In this document: positions 49,998 through 59,561 of the stretch, piece by piece
How the letters are laid out: every line of letters starts with the position of its first letter
How positions within the stretch are numbered: position 1 is the stretch's first letter
From: Telluribacter sp035998675
GTDB lineage: Bacteria; Bacteroidota; Bacteroidia; Cytophagales; Spirosomataceae
Length of the DNA stretch: 64,000 nucleotides
Direction of reading: 5' to 3'
NCBI RefSeq assembly: GCF_035998675.1
Contig: NZ_DASYHI010000021.1
Location: 62,001-126,000 of the forward strand
Position numbers and translations under genes: made by a program
Notes under the pieces: model-generated
Database searches by the model: none
Seen by the model: the letters and a program-made list of their open reading frames with translations, nothing else
Told to the model about the DNA's origin: nothing

Positions 49998-50576
49998 TCA
50001 AAATTGTTTTGGCCTCAGCTTCTGACTTGCAAGCTCAGCTACTTCACTGATTCGTTTCTGTCTGGTCTCTGGTCGTTTAGCAAGAACAATCCATTGCAGG
50101 ATATTTTTTCGGACTGACTTGCTTAAACCCAGAAAGTACTCTTCTGAACCTGGTTTGCTTTTGAATGCCTCAGCCAGGTCTTTGGGAATTATCAACTCCT
50201 CTACCTCGTCCAGAATCGCCCATGAACCATTGCCTTTTGCCGTTGCAATAGAGTCCAAACCGGCCTGGGTCATTAATCCATTGTCTATGAATCGCTGTAC
50301 TTTTTCCTTATTAATCTTCGACCAGACGCTATTGGGCTTCCGCTTGCAGAAAAACTGCCTATATTTTTCTGCATCAACGGGCAAAGCTTTACTATCAATC
50401 CAGCCAAAGCATAGTGCTTCGTCTACGGCTTCACTCCAGGAGATAGTTGGCAGGCCGGATTTCATTTTGTAGTACACCAGCCAGACGGACTGCTTTACCC
50501 TATGATTTTCTTCCAGCCATTGTCGCCAGTCTTGTCGGCTTGTGGGGCAAAAAGTGTCTATTTCTGTATTCTTCAT
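49998..50576 (-). CDS. YdeI/OmpD-associated-family protein
   Basis: 192 residues of the YdeI family: RQDWRQWLEENHRVKQSVWL, SWSEAVDEALCFGWIDSKA and FCKRKPNSVWSKINKEKVQR, then a C-terminal helical half with SKSVRKNILQWIVLAKRPETRQKRI. In enterics the family is linked to outer-membrane changes and polymyxin or bacteriocin tolerance, but the biochemical role is not known. A small open frame ends 2 bases before its start. Confidence 0.88.
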   Translation of the reverse strand: MKNTEIDTFCPTSRQDWRQWLEENHRVKQSVWLVYYKMKSGLPTISWSEAVDEALCFGWIDSKALPVDAEKYRQFFCKRKPNSVWSKINKEKVQRFIDNGLMTQAGLDSIATAKGNGSWAILDEVEELIIPKDLAEAFKSKPGSEEYFLGLSKSVRKNILQWIVLAKRPETRQKRISEVAELASQKLRPKQF

Positions 50577-50578
50577 AG

Positions 50579-50683
50579 TTACTTCACAAATCCCTGGTAA
50601 TAATAATATTCCAAAAACAAAGGGATCACAGCAAATGCGGGTAAAAGACTAAACCAGTAAAAGGCTGCCAATTGACTAATCAT
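50579..50683 (-). CDS. Small hydrophobic ORF upstream of YdeI-like gene (34 aa)
   Basis: ATG at 50681-50683 on the minus strand opens a 34-codon frame, MISQLAAFYWFSLLPAFAVI then PLFLEYYYYQGFVK. It is one membrane helix with a Tyr-rich end. Its stop lies 2 bases before the ATG of the YdeI-like gene, so ribosomes could reinitiate there. Either a small membrane protein or a translated leader; no family recognised. Confidence 0.45.
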   Translation of the reverse strand: MISQLAAFYWFSLLPAFAVIPLFLEYYYYQGFVK

Positions 50684-50842
50684 GTTGTAGTTGCTTAAAA
50701 TGTACACTACAAATCTGGATTAGTCAACTGACAGCCTTATGTCAGGAGTACTTCAGGAATCTGAAAGATTTTAAAAATACTGCTATTAAGTCATACTATT
50801 TGGATTTATAAAGGGTCCTTCCGGCCATTAGGATAGCTATAT

Positions 50843-52117
50843 CTACTTGTTAAAGGCAATCCGGTAGATGGTACCATTCATGTCATCAGAGACATAAAGC
50901 GAACCGTCGGGTCCCTGGGCCAGACCGCACGGACGGTGCTGAACCGGGCCGCTGGGCTTCGCCAGGTCAATACCCGCGAAATTGTCCGCGAATATCTCCC
51001 ACTTGCCGGCAGGCTTTCCGTTTTTGAAGGGCACAAAAGCCACAAAGTACCCCTGCTTCAGCTCGGCATTCTGGCCGTGGAAGGCGACAAAGGCGCCGTC
51101 TTTGTAGCGGGCCGGAAACTGGTTGCCGGTATAAAACAGCAGGCCATTGGGCCCCAGGTGCGCCGGAAAACCAACTACTGGATTGATTGCTTTTTCTCCC
51201 CCGGTTTTCTTGCCGTCGCCGCCGTACTCGGGCGCCAGTATTTTCTTTTTCTGAATATGATCGTAGTAGATGTAAGGCCAACCGGCGTCGTCACCCTGGC
51301 GCAGCTCGTACATGGCTTCGGATGGCAGGATGGTGCTTTGCTGCGGGGTGAAGTGCTGCGGATAAAAATCGTGGAACTGCCCGCGGCCGTGGTGCATCAC
51401 AAACAGGGTGTTGGTCTTCCTGTTCCAGTCCAGGCCTACAGTATTTTTCAGACCCGTGGCGTAGCGCTGGCCATCTTTCTGGGTCTGATTCAGTTGGTCG
51501 GCCCGAAAACGCCAGATGCCCCCTACGGTATCCAGCAGGGTACAGGGCATCATACCCTTACCGGTACCGGTTTCACGGCAGGCATCGTTAGATGAACCAA
51601 TATTGACGTAAATATACCCCTTGTCATCCAGGGCAATAGACTTGGAGTTATCACGGCCGGTATCTACCATACCCGTTACAATGGTTTCGGGTTGGTCGGT
51701 ATTGATGATTTCCTCTTTTTCATTGAGCTTGTAGCGGTAAATGGCGCTGTTGGAGGATGTATACAGGTACCCGTTTTTGATAAAAATACCCGTACCCTTG
51801 TAGTCACCAAAGCCGGTCACCTCTTCGGGTACTCCATCTTTATTGGCGTCGCGGAGGCGGTAAAGGCCCTTGCCGTCTTTTAATTTGGATAGTTTTACGT
51901 AGATATCTCCTCCCCTGGAAACCACCATGTGCCGGGCTCCAACCAATTCCTCGGCCACAATAGTAGTCGTAAAGCCAGCAGGTACCTTAATGGAGGCAGC
52001 CAATTTGGGATTATCGGTTTTTGGTTTCGACGAAGGTACTTCGCCGGTAAAAGCCAGTAATGAGGTGATCCCTGCCAGGGCGGCAGTTATACATAAAGGA
52101 CGAAAAAAATTTTGCAT
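50843..52117 (-). CDS. Exported sugar/sorbosone dehydrogenase-like propeller
   Basis: 424 residues with a signal peptide-like start (LCITAALAGITSLLAFTGEV, about 9-28) and a six-bladed propeller: VPAGFTTTIVAEELVGARHM, DSKGYIYVNIGSSNDACRE-like blade and GLAQGPDGSLYVSDDMNGTI at the end. The GHG-type His and Arg residues of PQQ-glucose dehydrogenase are partly present (HHGRGQFHDF). It may be a PQQ-dependent dehydrogenase or only a structural relative. A second, more divergent protein is at 60851. Single gene. Confidence 0.8.
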   Translation of the reverse strand: MQNFFRPLCITAALAGITSLLAFTGEVPSSKPKTDNPKLAASIKVPAGFTTTIVAEELVGARHMVVSRGGDIYVKLSKLKDGKGLYRLRDANKDGVPEEVTGFGDYKGTGIFIKNGYLYTSSNSAIYRYKLNEKEEIINTDQPETIVTGMVDTGRDNSKSIALDDKGYIYVNIGSSNDACRETGTGKGMMPCTLLDTVGGIWRFRADQLNQTQKDGQRYATGLKNTVGLDWNRKTNTLFVMHHGRGQFHDFYPQHFTPQQSTILPSEAMYELRQGDDAGWPYIYYDHIQKKKILAPEYGGDGKKTGGEKAINPVVGFPAHLGPNGLLFYTGNQFPARYKDGAFVAFHGQNAELKQGYFVAFVPFKNGKPAGKWEIFADNFAGIDLAKPSGPVQHRPCGLAQGPDGSLYVSDDMNGTIYRIAFNK

Positions 52118-52214
52118 GGAGTTGGAATAAAAATAAGGTAGTGACAGACTAAGTTTTAAAGCCGCTCAGGCAGCTCGTATACTTATCGGTCCGGTCAAAA
52201 ATGTACTTGTTCCC

Positions 52215-54950
52215 TTAATTTTCTATGGGAAGTACGATCCGGAAGGTGGCTCCCTCATTGGGCTTTCCTTCGGCCGCAAGGTAACCTTGGTGGTTTTCCA
52301 CCACCTTCTGTACAATGGCCAGACCGACACCGGTACCCTGGTACTCGGACCGACCGTGCAGGCGCTGGAAAACCTGGAAGATCCGCTCGGTGTACCTGGG
52401 GTCAAAACCAATGCCATTATCCTTTACCTCAACGCAGGCAAATAGCTTGTGGTAATCGCTGACAGCGACCAGCTCTCTGAGTTGGTTTCCCTGCATAATC
52501 TGGCCGTTAATTGTGATTAGCAGCGGTCGGGTTTTATGCGAGAATTTAAGCGAGTTACTCAATAAATTCTGGAAAAGCTGTCTCAACTGGGTGAGCTCAC
52601 CGGTAATTACCGGAAGATTTTCAAAAGTGATCTGCGCCTTTTTCTCCTGAATTGCCGTTTCCATGTCGGTTGTAATCTCGGAAAGCAGACGGGCCAGATC
52701 CACTTCCTGACTTTTGGGTTTTTTGGAAGAGATTCTGGAATAAGCCAGTAAATCGCGGATCAGCGTCTGCATGCGTCCGGCCGACTTTTGCATTCTTAAA
52801 ATAATATCGGCCCCACTTTCATCGAGTTGGGCAGCGTGCTTTTTAACCAAAATATCACCAAAAGCCTGAATCTTGCGTAAGGGCTCCTGGAGATCATGGG
52901 AAGCCACATAGGCAAACTTTTCCAGGTTAGCATTGGATTTGCGCAGATCCTCCACCAGGGCTTCAGCTTGTAGCTGTACCTGCTTGAGGCGGGTATAGTT
53001 ACTGCCCGTAATCAGCAGAAACTCATTAATTTTGGTCACTTTAACATCAACCCAGTCGTCAAAGCCATCGTTATTATAATGAAAATCAAACTGGCAGCCT
53101 TCCCCCGATTCGAATACCTTCCGATAGGTGTCAAACAGGCCGTTGGTCTGGTACCCGGGAATCCATTGGCTTAACCTGGTCCCTATAATTTCGCTTCTTT
53201 GTTGACCAATGGCCTGGGCGTAGGCCTGGTTTGCGGTATGAAAGCTGAAATCAATGATTTGTTCGCCTTCGTCATATACCGGACCCAGCAGACCAACGGA
53301 AATCTGGACAGTATCAATTATTTTCTGCAGACGCTCCTCGGAGTCTTTTAATGCCTGCTCGTTTCGCTTGGCTTTGGTAAAATTATCAAACGAAACTACC
53401 AGTCCTTCGCCATGCCGGGAAGCCACCAGGCGAATCCAGGCCCTGTTTTTCCCTTTGTAAGTATAGGAAAACTCCCCTTGCAGGTAGGGTTCGGTGGTAA
53501 GTACCTTATGAAAAGCGGCAAACAGTTCTGTGTTTCTATAACCAGGCAGCAGCTCACTCAATAATTTTCCAGTTGCCATTTTGGCCACGATACCAATCTG
53601 GGTTTTGGAGGCTTTATTGACAACCTTTACCACAAAATCAGAAAGAGTACCATCCGAATTATTAACAGGTAGTAAATGGGCAACTCCCGAAGGTACCACA
53701 TCCAGCATGTTTTGGATGAAACTGGCCTGCTGCCACACCTCAATCAGGGCTTTTTTACTCTCGGTACTATCCGTTATAAAGAGTACTATGCCATCATTGA
53801 GACGGCTGACGTATATCTGGAACCAACTACCCTGTTCGAACCGGTCGAGGTCGTAAAAGATTTCGTACTGAAGGGGTAAGCCTGTCTTCACTACCTGACA
53901 GTAGGCTGAAAAAATAGTAGTACCTACGGTAGGAATCACTACTTTTTTCAAACCAGGGAAGAGGCCCAGCAGCGTTTCTCCCACCATTTCATCATTGGCG
54001 TAACCATTGATCTGGGAGGCTTCCTGATTGACGAGGGTAATCCTGAAATCTACAATTTCCCCCTGTTCACCAGGTACGGTTTCACAAATCATAATACCAC
54101 TCAGGGAGGCTTCGAACTCCCTAGCGGGTATTTCAGTAGTTTTGGCGGTATCGGGGGTAGTAGTATCTTTCTGTTCCTGCCACTCCACCTCTGTGATGGT
54201 CGTAACCAGGGTATCCTGGTCACGCCGGGCTATGGTGACTTTGTGTAGTCCTCTTCTCTCCGGCAGTACCATTTCCCCCTGGTATTCCTCACCCGTTTCT
54301 ACTACTTTCCTATAAAGTTGGGTTAGGGAGTCAGCTTTCGCCAGTGGCAGCCAGGCATTTATGGCATCTTTTTCGTCCGCTCCGGAGCCAGGGTGTAGTA
54401 CTTCCTGCCTTTCCAGGACAGGTTCAAAGTCAACGGCCTGCCCGGTAACGTCCCGAACTACCCGATATACAATGAAATTGGGGGGAGCGGCTGGTAGCTG
54501 AGGTTCCTGCCAGACAACGGGTTGAATGTTGCGGTGAGGCTTTTTTACAAGTTCCGCTTTTCTCCGGGCTGTTTCCTGCTCGGTTACGTCAGTCGCCATG
54601 AGCATTACGCCTTCTACAACACCTTCCTCATCCAGTATGGGCTGGTAGGTCAGCTGAAAACATTGCTCCTCCGGTTTCCCCTGCCGTAGGGTCGTATACA
54701 GGTACTGATTAACTATACGTGGCTGGCCAGTCTGTAGTACCTGGTTTAGGTCAGCTCTGAAATTGGGATTTGCTGACGGTACTTCGGTGAAAGCTTGTAA
54801 GGGGTGCTTTTCCGGACTTACACCAAAAAGTTGCTGGTACTTATCGTTGCAAAATTCAATATGGTGATCAGGTCCCCTGAATACTGCGATTGCAGAAGGT
54901 ACCTGCCTGAACAAGCTATAACACTGGATATCAGAAGTTCCACCAACCAT
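52215..54950 (-). CDS. Multi-PAS hybrid-free sensor histidine kinase
   Basis: 911 residues without a membrane helix, so it is cytoplasmic. About five PAS domains in a row (about 8-130, 155-260, 285-400, 415-530, 545-670; several begin with VPSxxA or FCNDKYQ-type cores), then HisKA with the phospho-acceptor His in YVASHDLQEPLRKIQ (about 688) and HATPase_c with KDNGIGF and GTGVGLAIVQKVV (about 840-890). The C-terminal architecture matches phytochrome-like kinases. No response regulator gene is adjacent, so its partner is elsewhere. Confidence 0.92.
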   Translation of the reverse strand: MVGGTSDIQCYSLFRQVPSAIAVFRGPDHHIEFCNDKYQQLFGVSPEKHPLQAFTEVPSANPNFRADLNQVLQTGQPRIVNQYLYTTLRQGKPEEQCFQLTYQPILDEEGVVEGVMLMATDVTEQETARRKAELVKKPHRNIQPVVWQEPQLPAAPPNFIVYRVVRDVTGQAVDFEPVLERQEVLHPGSGADEKDAINAWLPLAKADSLTQLYRKVVETGEEYQGEMVLPERRGLHKVTIARRDQDTLVTTITEVEWQEQKDTTTPDTAKTTEIPAREFEASLSGIMICETVPGEQGEIVDFRITLVNQEASQINGYANDEMVGETLLGLFPGLKKVVIPTVGTTIFSAYCQVVKTGLPLQYEIFYDLDRFEQGSWFQIYVSRLNDGIVLFITDSTESKKALIEVWQQASFIQNMLDVVPSGVAHLLPVNNSDGTLSDFVVKVVNKASKTQIGIVAKMATGKLLSELLPGYRNTELFAAFHKVLTTEPYLQGEFSYTYKGKNRAWIRLVASRHGEGLVVSFDNFTKAKRNEQALKDSEERLQKIIDTVQISVGLLGPVYDEGEQIIDFSFHTANQAYAQAIGQQRSEIIGTRLSQWIPGYQTNGLFDTYRKVFESGEGCQFDFHYNNDGFDDWVDVKVTKINEFLLITGSNYTRLKQVQLQAEALVEDLRKSNANLEKFAYVASHDLQEPLRKIQAFGDILVKKHAAQLDESGADIILRMQKSAGRMQTLIRDLLAYSRISSKKPKSQEVDLARLLSEITTDMETAIQEKKAQITFENLPVITGELTQLRQLFQNLLSNSLKFSHKTRPLLITINGQIMQGNQLRELVAVSDYHKLFACVEVKDNGIGFDPRYTERIFQVFQRLHGRSEYQGTGVGLAIVQKVVENHQGYLAAEGKPNEGATFRIVLPIEN

Positions 54951-55312
54951 ACCTTGAATTAATTAAAATTCCGGGACACAAATACCACCTTCAAACCTTC
55001 GGTTAATTCCTGCAAAATTTTTGAAGTAAACTTTTATCAGCGCCCCTACGTCCAAACTAATCCATCCAGTTGGCCGACGTTTCTGTATGAAAAGCCTTAC
55101 TTCTGTAAAGCTACTTTTGTTAGGTATAACTTCCACCTATATTTCTTAAGTTATTTAAAAAAACATCTCATCAAACACGCCAGCACACCGGGCAAAATGC
55201 AATTTATGACCAATGAAACATTAAACTTATTCTTTTTTTTTGATTTTTTCCCAAATTTGAAAGTACTACCTTCTTACCAACTCCTTTTAAATTACTATTC
55301 TGCTTTCTGATT
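54951..55312. other. Divergent promoter region between kinase and esterase
   Basis: 362 bases, AT-rich towards the esterase end (runs of T at 55221-55260). Both genes are transcribed outward, so this must hold two promoters; no perfect TAnnTTTG box was found. No ORF or repeat supported. Confidence 0.4.
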
Positions 55313-56188
55313 ATGAACAAATCTCTGTTTTTTCTGCTTTGGGTACTCTTTCCATTTCAGTTGCTGGCCCAGCAAAGTACTGTGTTTGATAATTTGGGCC
55401 TTAAAAGTACCATTCTCAACAAAGAAAAGAAGTTCGCGCTGTACCTGCCGGCGGGCTACGAAACTTCCAGCCGCCGTTATCCGGTCGTGTACCTGCTCCA
55501 CGGCGGGGGCGACGACCAAACGGGATGGCTGCAGTTCGGGGAAATGCAGCGGATCGTAGATAAAGGGATTCGGGAAGGTACCATAGCGCCGATGATTGTG
55601 GTGATGCCCGATGCTGAAATGACTTACTACCTCAATAACCGCGAGGGTAAGTACCAGTTTGAGGATTTTTTCATCAAAGAACTTATTCCGCACATTGAAA
55701 AGAATTATCGTTGCCATACCAAAAAGGAATACCGGGCGGTAGCCGGGCTTTCAATGGGGGGCTTTGGCTCCCTGCTGTACTCGCTGCACCACCCCGACAT
55801 GTTTGCGGCCTGCGCGGCTATGAGTGCGGCCGTTCGGAGCGACGAAGAAATCAACGCATTGTCGCATCAGGAATTTTTGCGGCGGTACCGTACCGCTCTT
55901 GGTGAAGTAAAAGAAGGGGAAAACCGTATTTCAGAGTACTGGAATAAGAACAGTATTCTGTACCTGATGCAGCAGTTGCCCGACGAACGAAAGAAAGATG
56001 TACGCTTTTATCTGGACTGCGGAGACGACGATTTCTTGTACAAAGGCAATTCAACGTTGCACATTTTAATGAGAGATCGGAACGTTCCGCACGAATATAG
56101 GGTTAGAAATGGAGGACATACCTGGGAATACTGGCGTACGGGCCTACCCGACGCGCTGGAGTTTATCAGTCAGAGTTTTCATCGGTAA
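55313..56188 (+). CDS. Secreted esterase, alpha/beta-hydrolase (CE1/EstA-like)
   Basis: 291 residues: signal peptide ending LLAQQ (about 20), then the esterase-D-like fold with YLLHGGGDDQTGW (oxyanion loop), nucleophile Ser in AGLSMGGFGSLL (about 145), Asp in FYLDCGDDDFL (about 234) and His in RNGGHTWEYWR (about 266). Many similar enzymes release acetyl or feruloyl groups from polysaccharides. Downstream genes for GH2, GH43 and DUF1080 proteins fit a saccharide role. Confidence 0.9.
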   Translation: MNKSLFFLLWVLFPFQLLAQQSTVFDNLGLKSTILNKEKKFALYLPAGYETSSRRYPVVYLLHGGGDDQTGWLQFGEMQRIVDKGIREGTIAPMIVVMPDAEMTYYLNNREGKYQFEDFFIKELIPHIEKNYRCHTKKEYRAVAGLSMGGFGSLLYSLHHPDMFAACAAMSAAVRSDEEINALSHQEFLRRYRTALGEVKEGENRISEYWNKNSILYLMQQLPDERKKDVRFYLDCGDDDFLYKGNSTLHILMRDRNVPHEYRVRNGGHTWEYWRTGLPDALEFISQSFHR

Positions 56189-56245
56189 AAAGGTTTTGCC
56201 AAAAACTGCCGACTGCCTTTGGGGCCAGGTCTAAACCCAAAAAGC

Positions 56246-56815
56246 ATGAAATATACAATATTGATCATAGCGATGGGCGTGTTGGCCGGATGCAATCAGC
56301 CAACCACCGACACCCGGAACGAAGAAGAAAATAGTGTAGTAAGTCAGGCTTCTTACACCGAAGAAACAACTACCGCATCGGTCGTTCCTGTTTCGAAAAA
56401 GGATAAGTACCGCAGGGGTACTACCAGTCGGGCAGAACTGGTCAAATATGCCAAGTTATTCTACGGCGTACCTTACTTATACGGTTCAACCGATCCCAAC
56501 GCTGGTTTCGACTGCTCCGGGTTTATTAACTATGTATACAATCATTTTGGCATAAATGTACCCCGGTCTTCCGCCGATTTTACAAATGTAGGCACCCAGG
56601 TCACTGTGGCCGACGCCACCCCCGGTGACCTTATCCTGTTTACGGGCACCGACTCCACCAACCGTACGGTAGGTCATATTGGTATAGTGGTTAAAAACAA
56701 CGCCGAAGGATTGGAATTTATTCATTCTTCGTCAGGAAAGCAGTACGGCGTAACCATCAATCCGCTGGCTGGCTACTACGAGGGACGCTTTGTAAAAGTG
56801 ATCCGGCTCATCTAG
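56246..56815 (+). CDS. NlpC/P60 cell-wall peptidase lipoprotein
   Basis: 189 residues from ATG 56246. Lipoprotein signal KYTILIIAMGVLAGC (Cys about 16), a linker rich in Thr/Glu/Ser (about 20-55), then the NlpC/P60 domain: catalytic Cys in GFDCSGFINY, His in GHIGIVVKNN and the FIHSSSGKQYGV segment. It resembles the protein at 23527-24108 and should cut peptidoglycan stem peptides. An upstream in-frame ATG at 56219 lacks the signal. Followed by a strong terminator. Confidence 0.9.
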   Translation: MKYTILIIAMGVLAGCNQPTTDTRNEEENSVVSQASYTEETTTASVVPVSKKDKYRRGTTSRAELVKYAKLFYGVPYLYGSTDPNAGFDCSGFINYVYNHFGINVPRSSADFTNVGTQVTVADATPGDLILFTGTDSTNRTVGHIGIVVKNNAEGLEFIHSSSGKQYGVTINPLAGYYEGRFVKVIRLI

Positions 56816-56837
56816 ATTTAAAATCTATTCTTGTTTT

Positions 56838-56878
56838 AAGTACCTCCCCGGCAGCATAGCCGGGGAGGTACTTTTTTT
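56838..56878 (+). terminator. Rho-independent terminator
   Basis: 15-bp arms AAGTACCTCCCCGGC / GCCGGGGAGGTACTT around AGCATA, followed by a T-run. Note that the arms contain GTAC. Confidence 0.92.
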
Positions 56879-57003
56879 ATATTTTCGCGCTTAATAAACA
56901 AAACCAAATAAATAAAACAAATAGGAGTAGTAATCCGTAGTTGGTATTAGAAAGAATGGTTTTAGGTAATGATGTAGGAATTGCTTTCACTAAACTACTT
57001 TGT

Positions 57004-58845
57004 ATGGATTCGCTGCACCCAAATTTTAGCATAACCGAAATAATTGAGGAAGCACAAGTCGCTGAAAAATTCATAAATCCGTTACCAAGAGCTGTTCTAC
57101 GCCCCAACACCTTTCTCATGCTGGATGGCGAATGGCGGTTTTCGATGGACGCCGAAGACCACGGACTAAACGAGGGGTGGCATCTGGGACACAAGTTCGA
57201 CCATACGGCCCAATGGCCGGGTTCGGTGGAGGAGCACCTGGCTCTGGCCAAGGGTATTCACCGCGACAGCCCCACCTGGCATGATAAGGTAGTGGTGTGG
57301 TACGAGCGGGAATTTCCCCTCCCCAAGCGCGACAAAAGTCTTTCCCACTCCATGTTTCAGCTTACTTTCGGGGCTTGTGGCTACGAAACCCGGGTCTGGC
57401 TTAACGGCCGTCCCCTTAGTACCATCGAGGGCGAGGTAGTACACTATGGCGAATACACCTCTTTTTCCTACGAACTTAGCGAAGAGTATCTTCAGCCCGT
57501 CAATAGACTGACGGTGCGCATCGCCGACTCCATGGACTCGGAGATACCCCGCGGCAAACAGGAGTCTCACGTTTATAAAAGGGGGGGGATCTGGTACCAG
57601 ACCTACACCGGAGCGGTACGGAGCGTATGGCTTGAGGCGGTAGAACGCAACCGGCTTCGCTCCCGCGTCGGGGTGGTAAGTCACGTAGAAGACTCCCTGG
57701 TCCGTTTCAACCTTACAACCCGTATTCATGATCCGGGCCAGTACACACTCCGCCTGAATGTATATGAACAAAACCAGGCTAGTGACAAACCCATTGCGAC
57801 TTCGGATTATCCCCTCAAACTGGAAGCCGGACAAAAACAGCAGCGGGTGGTACTTGAGGTACCCGAGGCGCAGCTTTGGAGTCCCGAAAATCCGGTACTG
57901 TACCGACTGGTGGCTCAGCTCATTGACGTTGATGGTTACGAAGCAGAGATTGAGGCGCATTTTGGTCTGCGAAAAATTGAAGCCCGGGGCCGCTACGTAT
58001 ACCTTAACAACCAGGCTATCTATCTGGACGGTATCCTGTACCAGCCCGGTACTGCCAACTTCGAAGAAATGAAGCTGCACATGCACGCCATGAAAGAGCT
58101 GGGTTGTAATCTGGTGCGGGTACATATTGCCGGCGTTGACCCCCGTATATACAGCCTCGCCGACGAGTTAGGGCTGTTATTGTGGGTTGAAGTACCCAGC
58201 CCGCACAGTAGTACGCGCCTGAGCCGCGAAAACCACCGGGCAGAGCTGTTGCGGATGCTGGCCCTGCTTGAAACCAACCCTTCGGTGGTTATCTGGAGCC
58301 TTTATAACGAAGACTGGGGCGCTCAGGATATTGCAACCAACCCTGAAACCCGGAAGTACATCATTGACATGTACCACTACATGCACATAGCCTACCCGCA
58401 GTTTCTGGTCGTGGACAACGACGGCTGGCAGCATATTTCTTACCTGGGGCGCCTGAAGTCGGACCTGCTCACGGCCCACCTCTACACGCCCGACCTGGAA
58501 CGCTGGCGGGTGGTACTTGACATGCTCGTGAACGGAGAAACCGAGGGTGTAGCGGCCTTTCCGCTGGTTGTAGGAGATCCATTTTTTTACCGTAAACAAA
58601 TTCCCCTCATTGTAAGTGAGTGGGGGGGCTTTGGCTTTGCCGACTACGGTGGCCCGAACGACCTGGAAGACCGCGCCGAGCGCATTCGTCAGTTTAAGCT
58701 GGAATTACGAAAACGTGCCATCGCGGGTGATATTTATACCCAGGCTACCAATATCGAGGATGAGCGAAACGGCTTACTGGATATTCAGACGGGTGAGCTG
58801 TTTGTACCGGCTGGTATTCTGGCTTCGCCCAAACCGGACCAGTAA
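57004..58845 (+). CDS. GH2-family glycosidase (beta-galactosidase/glucuronidase-like)
   Basis: 613 residues starting at ATG 57004 (MDSLHPNFSI); an upstream in-frame ATG at 56941 lacks family features. Domains: GH2 sugar-binding (about 25-190, ending PRGKQESHVYKRGGIWYQ), immunoglobulin-like (about 195-310), and the TIM-barrel. The acid/base Glu is in WSLYNEDWG (about 437), and the nucleophile Glu in IVSEWGGFGFADYGG (about 540). No signal peptide, so it works in the cytoplasm or on imported sugars. Substrate type cannot be fixed from motifs alone. Confidence 0.9.
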   Translation: MDSLHPNFSITEIIEEAQVAEKFINPLPRAVLRPNTFLMLDGEWRFSMDAEDHGLNEGWHLGHKFDHTAQWPGSVEEHLALAKGIHRDSPTWHDKVVVWYEREFPLPKRDKSLSHSMFQLTFGACGYETRVWLNGRPLSTIEGEVVHYGEYTSFSYELSEEYLQPVNRLTVRIADSMDSEIPRGKQESHVYKRGGIWYQTYTGAVRSVWLEAVERNRLRSRVGVVSHVEDSLVRFNLTTRIHDPGQYTLRLNVYEQNQASDKPIATSDYPLKLEAGQKQQRVVLEVPEAQLWSPENPVLYRLVAQLIDVDGYEAEIEAHFGLRKIEARGRYVYLNNQAIYLDGILYQPGTANFEEMKLHMHAMKELGCNLVRVHIAGVDPRIYSLADELGLLLWVEVPSPHSSTRLSRENHRAELLRMLALLETNPSVVIWSLYNEDWGAQDIATNPETRKYIIDMYHYMHIAYPQFLVVDNDGWQHISYLGRLKSDLLTAHLYTPDLERWRVVLDMLVNGETEGVAAFPLVVGDPFFYRKQIPLIVSEWGGFGFADYGGPNDLEDRAERIRQFKLELRKRAIAGDIYTQATNIEDERNGLLDIQTGELFVPAGILASPKPDQ

Positions 58846-58863
58846 CATCTGGTACTCCTAATA

Positions 58864-58900
58864 AACAGGAAAGCCCCGGACCATCCGGGGCTTTCCTGTT
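58864..58900. terminator. Hairpin with arms identical to 49261-49298
   Basis: Arms AACAGGAAAGCCCCGG / CCGGGGCTTTCCTGTT around ACCAT, between the converging GH2 and DUF1080 genes. The shared arms point to a mobile or amplified terminator element. Confidence 0.85.
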
Positions 58901-58916
58901 CAAGACCTTCCTTCCG

Positions 58917-59561
58917 CTACTCAGGCAGGGGCCTTACCATAATATCCTTAAAATATACTACACTCTTGGGGTCGTGACCCTGCAGGGCAAAGGTACCTTT
59001 GTCAATGAGCCTTTTCTCGTTGCCTTTGTTGCGCTCTACGCCCACAGGTTCGGTATATTCCACTACTGTTTTGTCATTGATTTTGATGGTTACCTTGTTA
59101 CCCTGCACTATTATATGCTCGGTGTACCATTCATTGTCCTTTACGTGAACTTCCTTTACATCATCAAAAGCGTACAGAGAACCCGTACGGCGCCAGTCGG
59201 TGTGGGAGTTATTCACCTGTACTTCGTACCCTTTGGCGGGCCAGCCGTCCTCCTGGTAGTCGGTATGAAAGTAAATTCCGGAATTGGAGCCGGGGGTAGT
59301 CATTACCTGAGCTTTAAACTCAAAATTTTTGAAGGAGTGGTTATTTACCGGCCCCTCATAAAACAGGTGAGCCCGGGGTCCGGCCACCATTATGGTCCCG
59401 TCTTTCACACTGAAGGTACTTTCATTGGCCCCTACTTTCCATCCATTCAGGGATTTTCCGTCAAAAAGTGGGATCCATCCGTCTTTTTGCTTTTTTTGCG
59501 CGAATGTCACGCAGGTTGTCAGTAACAGCAACAATACACTTTGGTACAAGGTCCTTTTCAT
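58917..59561 (-). CDS. DUF1080-family exported protein (3-keto-disaccharide hydrolase type)
   Basis: 214 residues from the ATG at 59561; an earlier one at 59633 would add a basic extension before the signal peptide (RTLYQSVLLLLLTTCVTFAQ). The mature domain is a concanavalin-like jelly roll with GWIPLFDGKSLNGWKV, SGIYFHTDYQEDGWPAKGYE and a final SVVYFKDIMVRPLPE. Recent work assigns 3-keto-glucoside hydrolysis to some members. It stands next to GH43 and GH2 genes. Confidence 0.88.
   Translation of the reverse strand: MKRTLYQSVLLLLLTTCVTFAQKKQKDGWIPLFDGKSLNGWKVGANESTFSVKDGTIMVAGPRAHLFYEGPVNNHSFKNFEFKAQVMTTPGSNSGIYFHTDYQEDGWPAKGYEVQVNNSHTDWRRTGSLYAFDDVKEVHVKDNEWYTEHIIVQGNKVTIKINDKTVVEYTEPVGVERNKGNEKRLIDKGTFALQGHDPKSVVYFKDIMVRPLPE

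Noticed and set aside
57166..58125. 319-codon open frame on the minus strand
   Set aside because: It lies wholly inside the GH2 gene, whose motifs are clear. The reverse frame has no domain; high-GC third positions keep antisense frames open.
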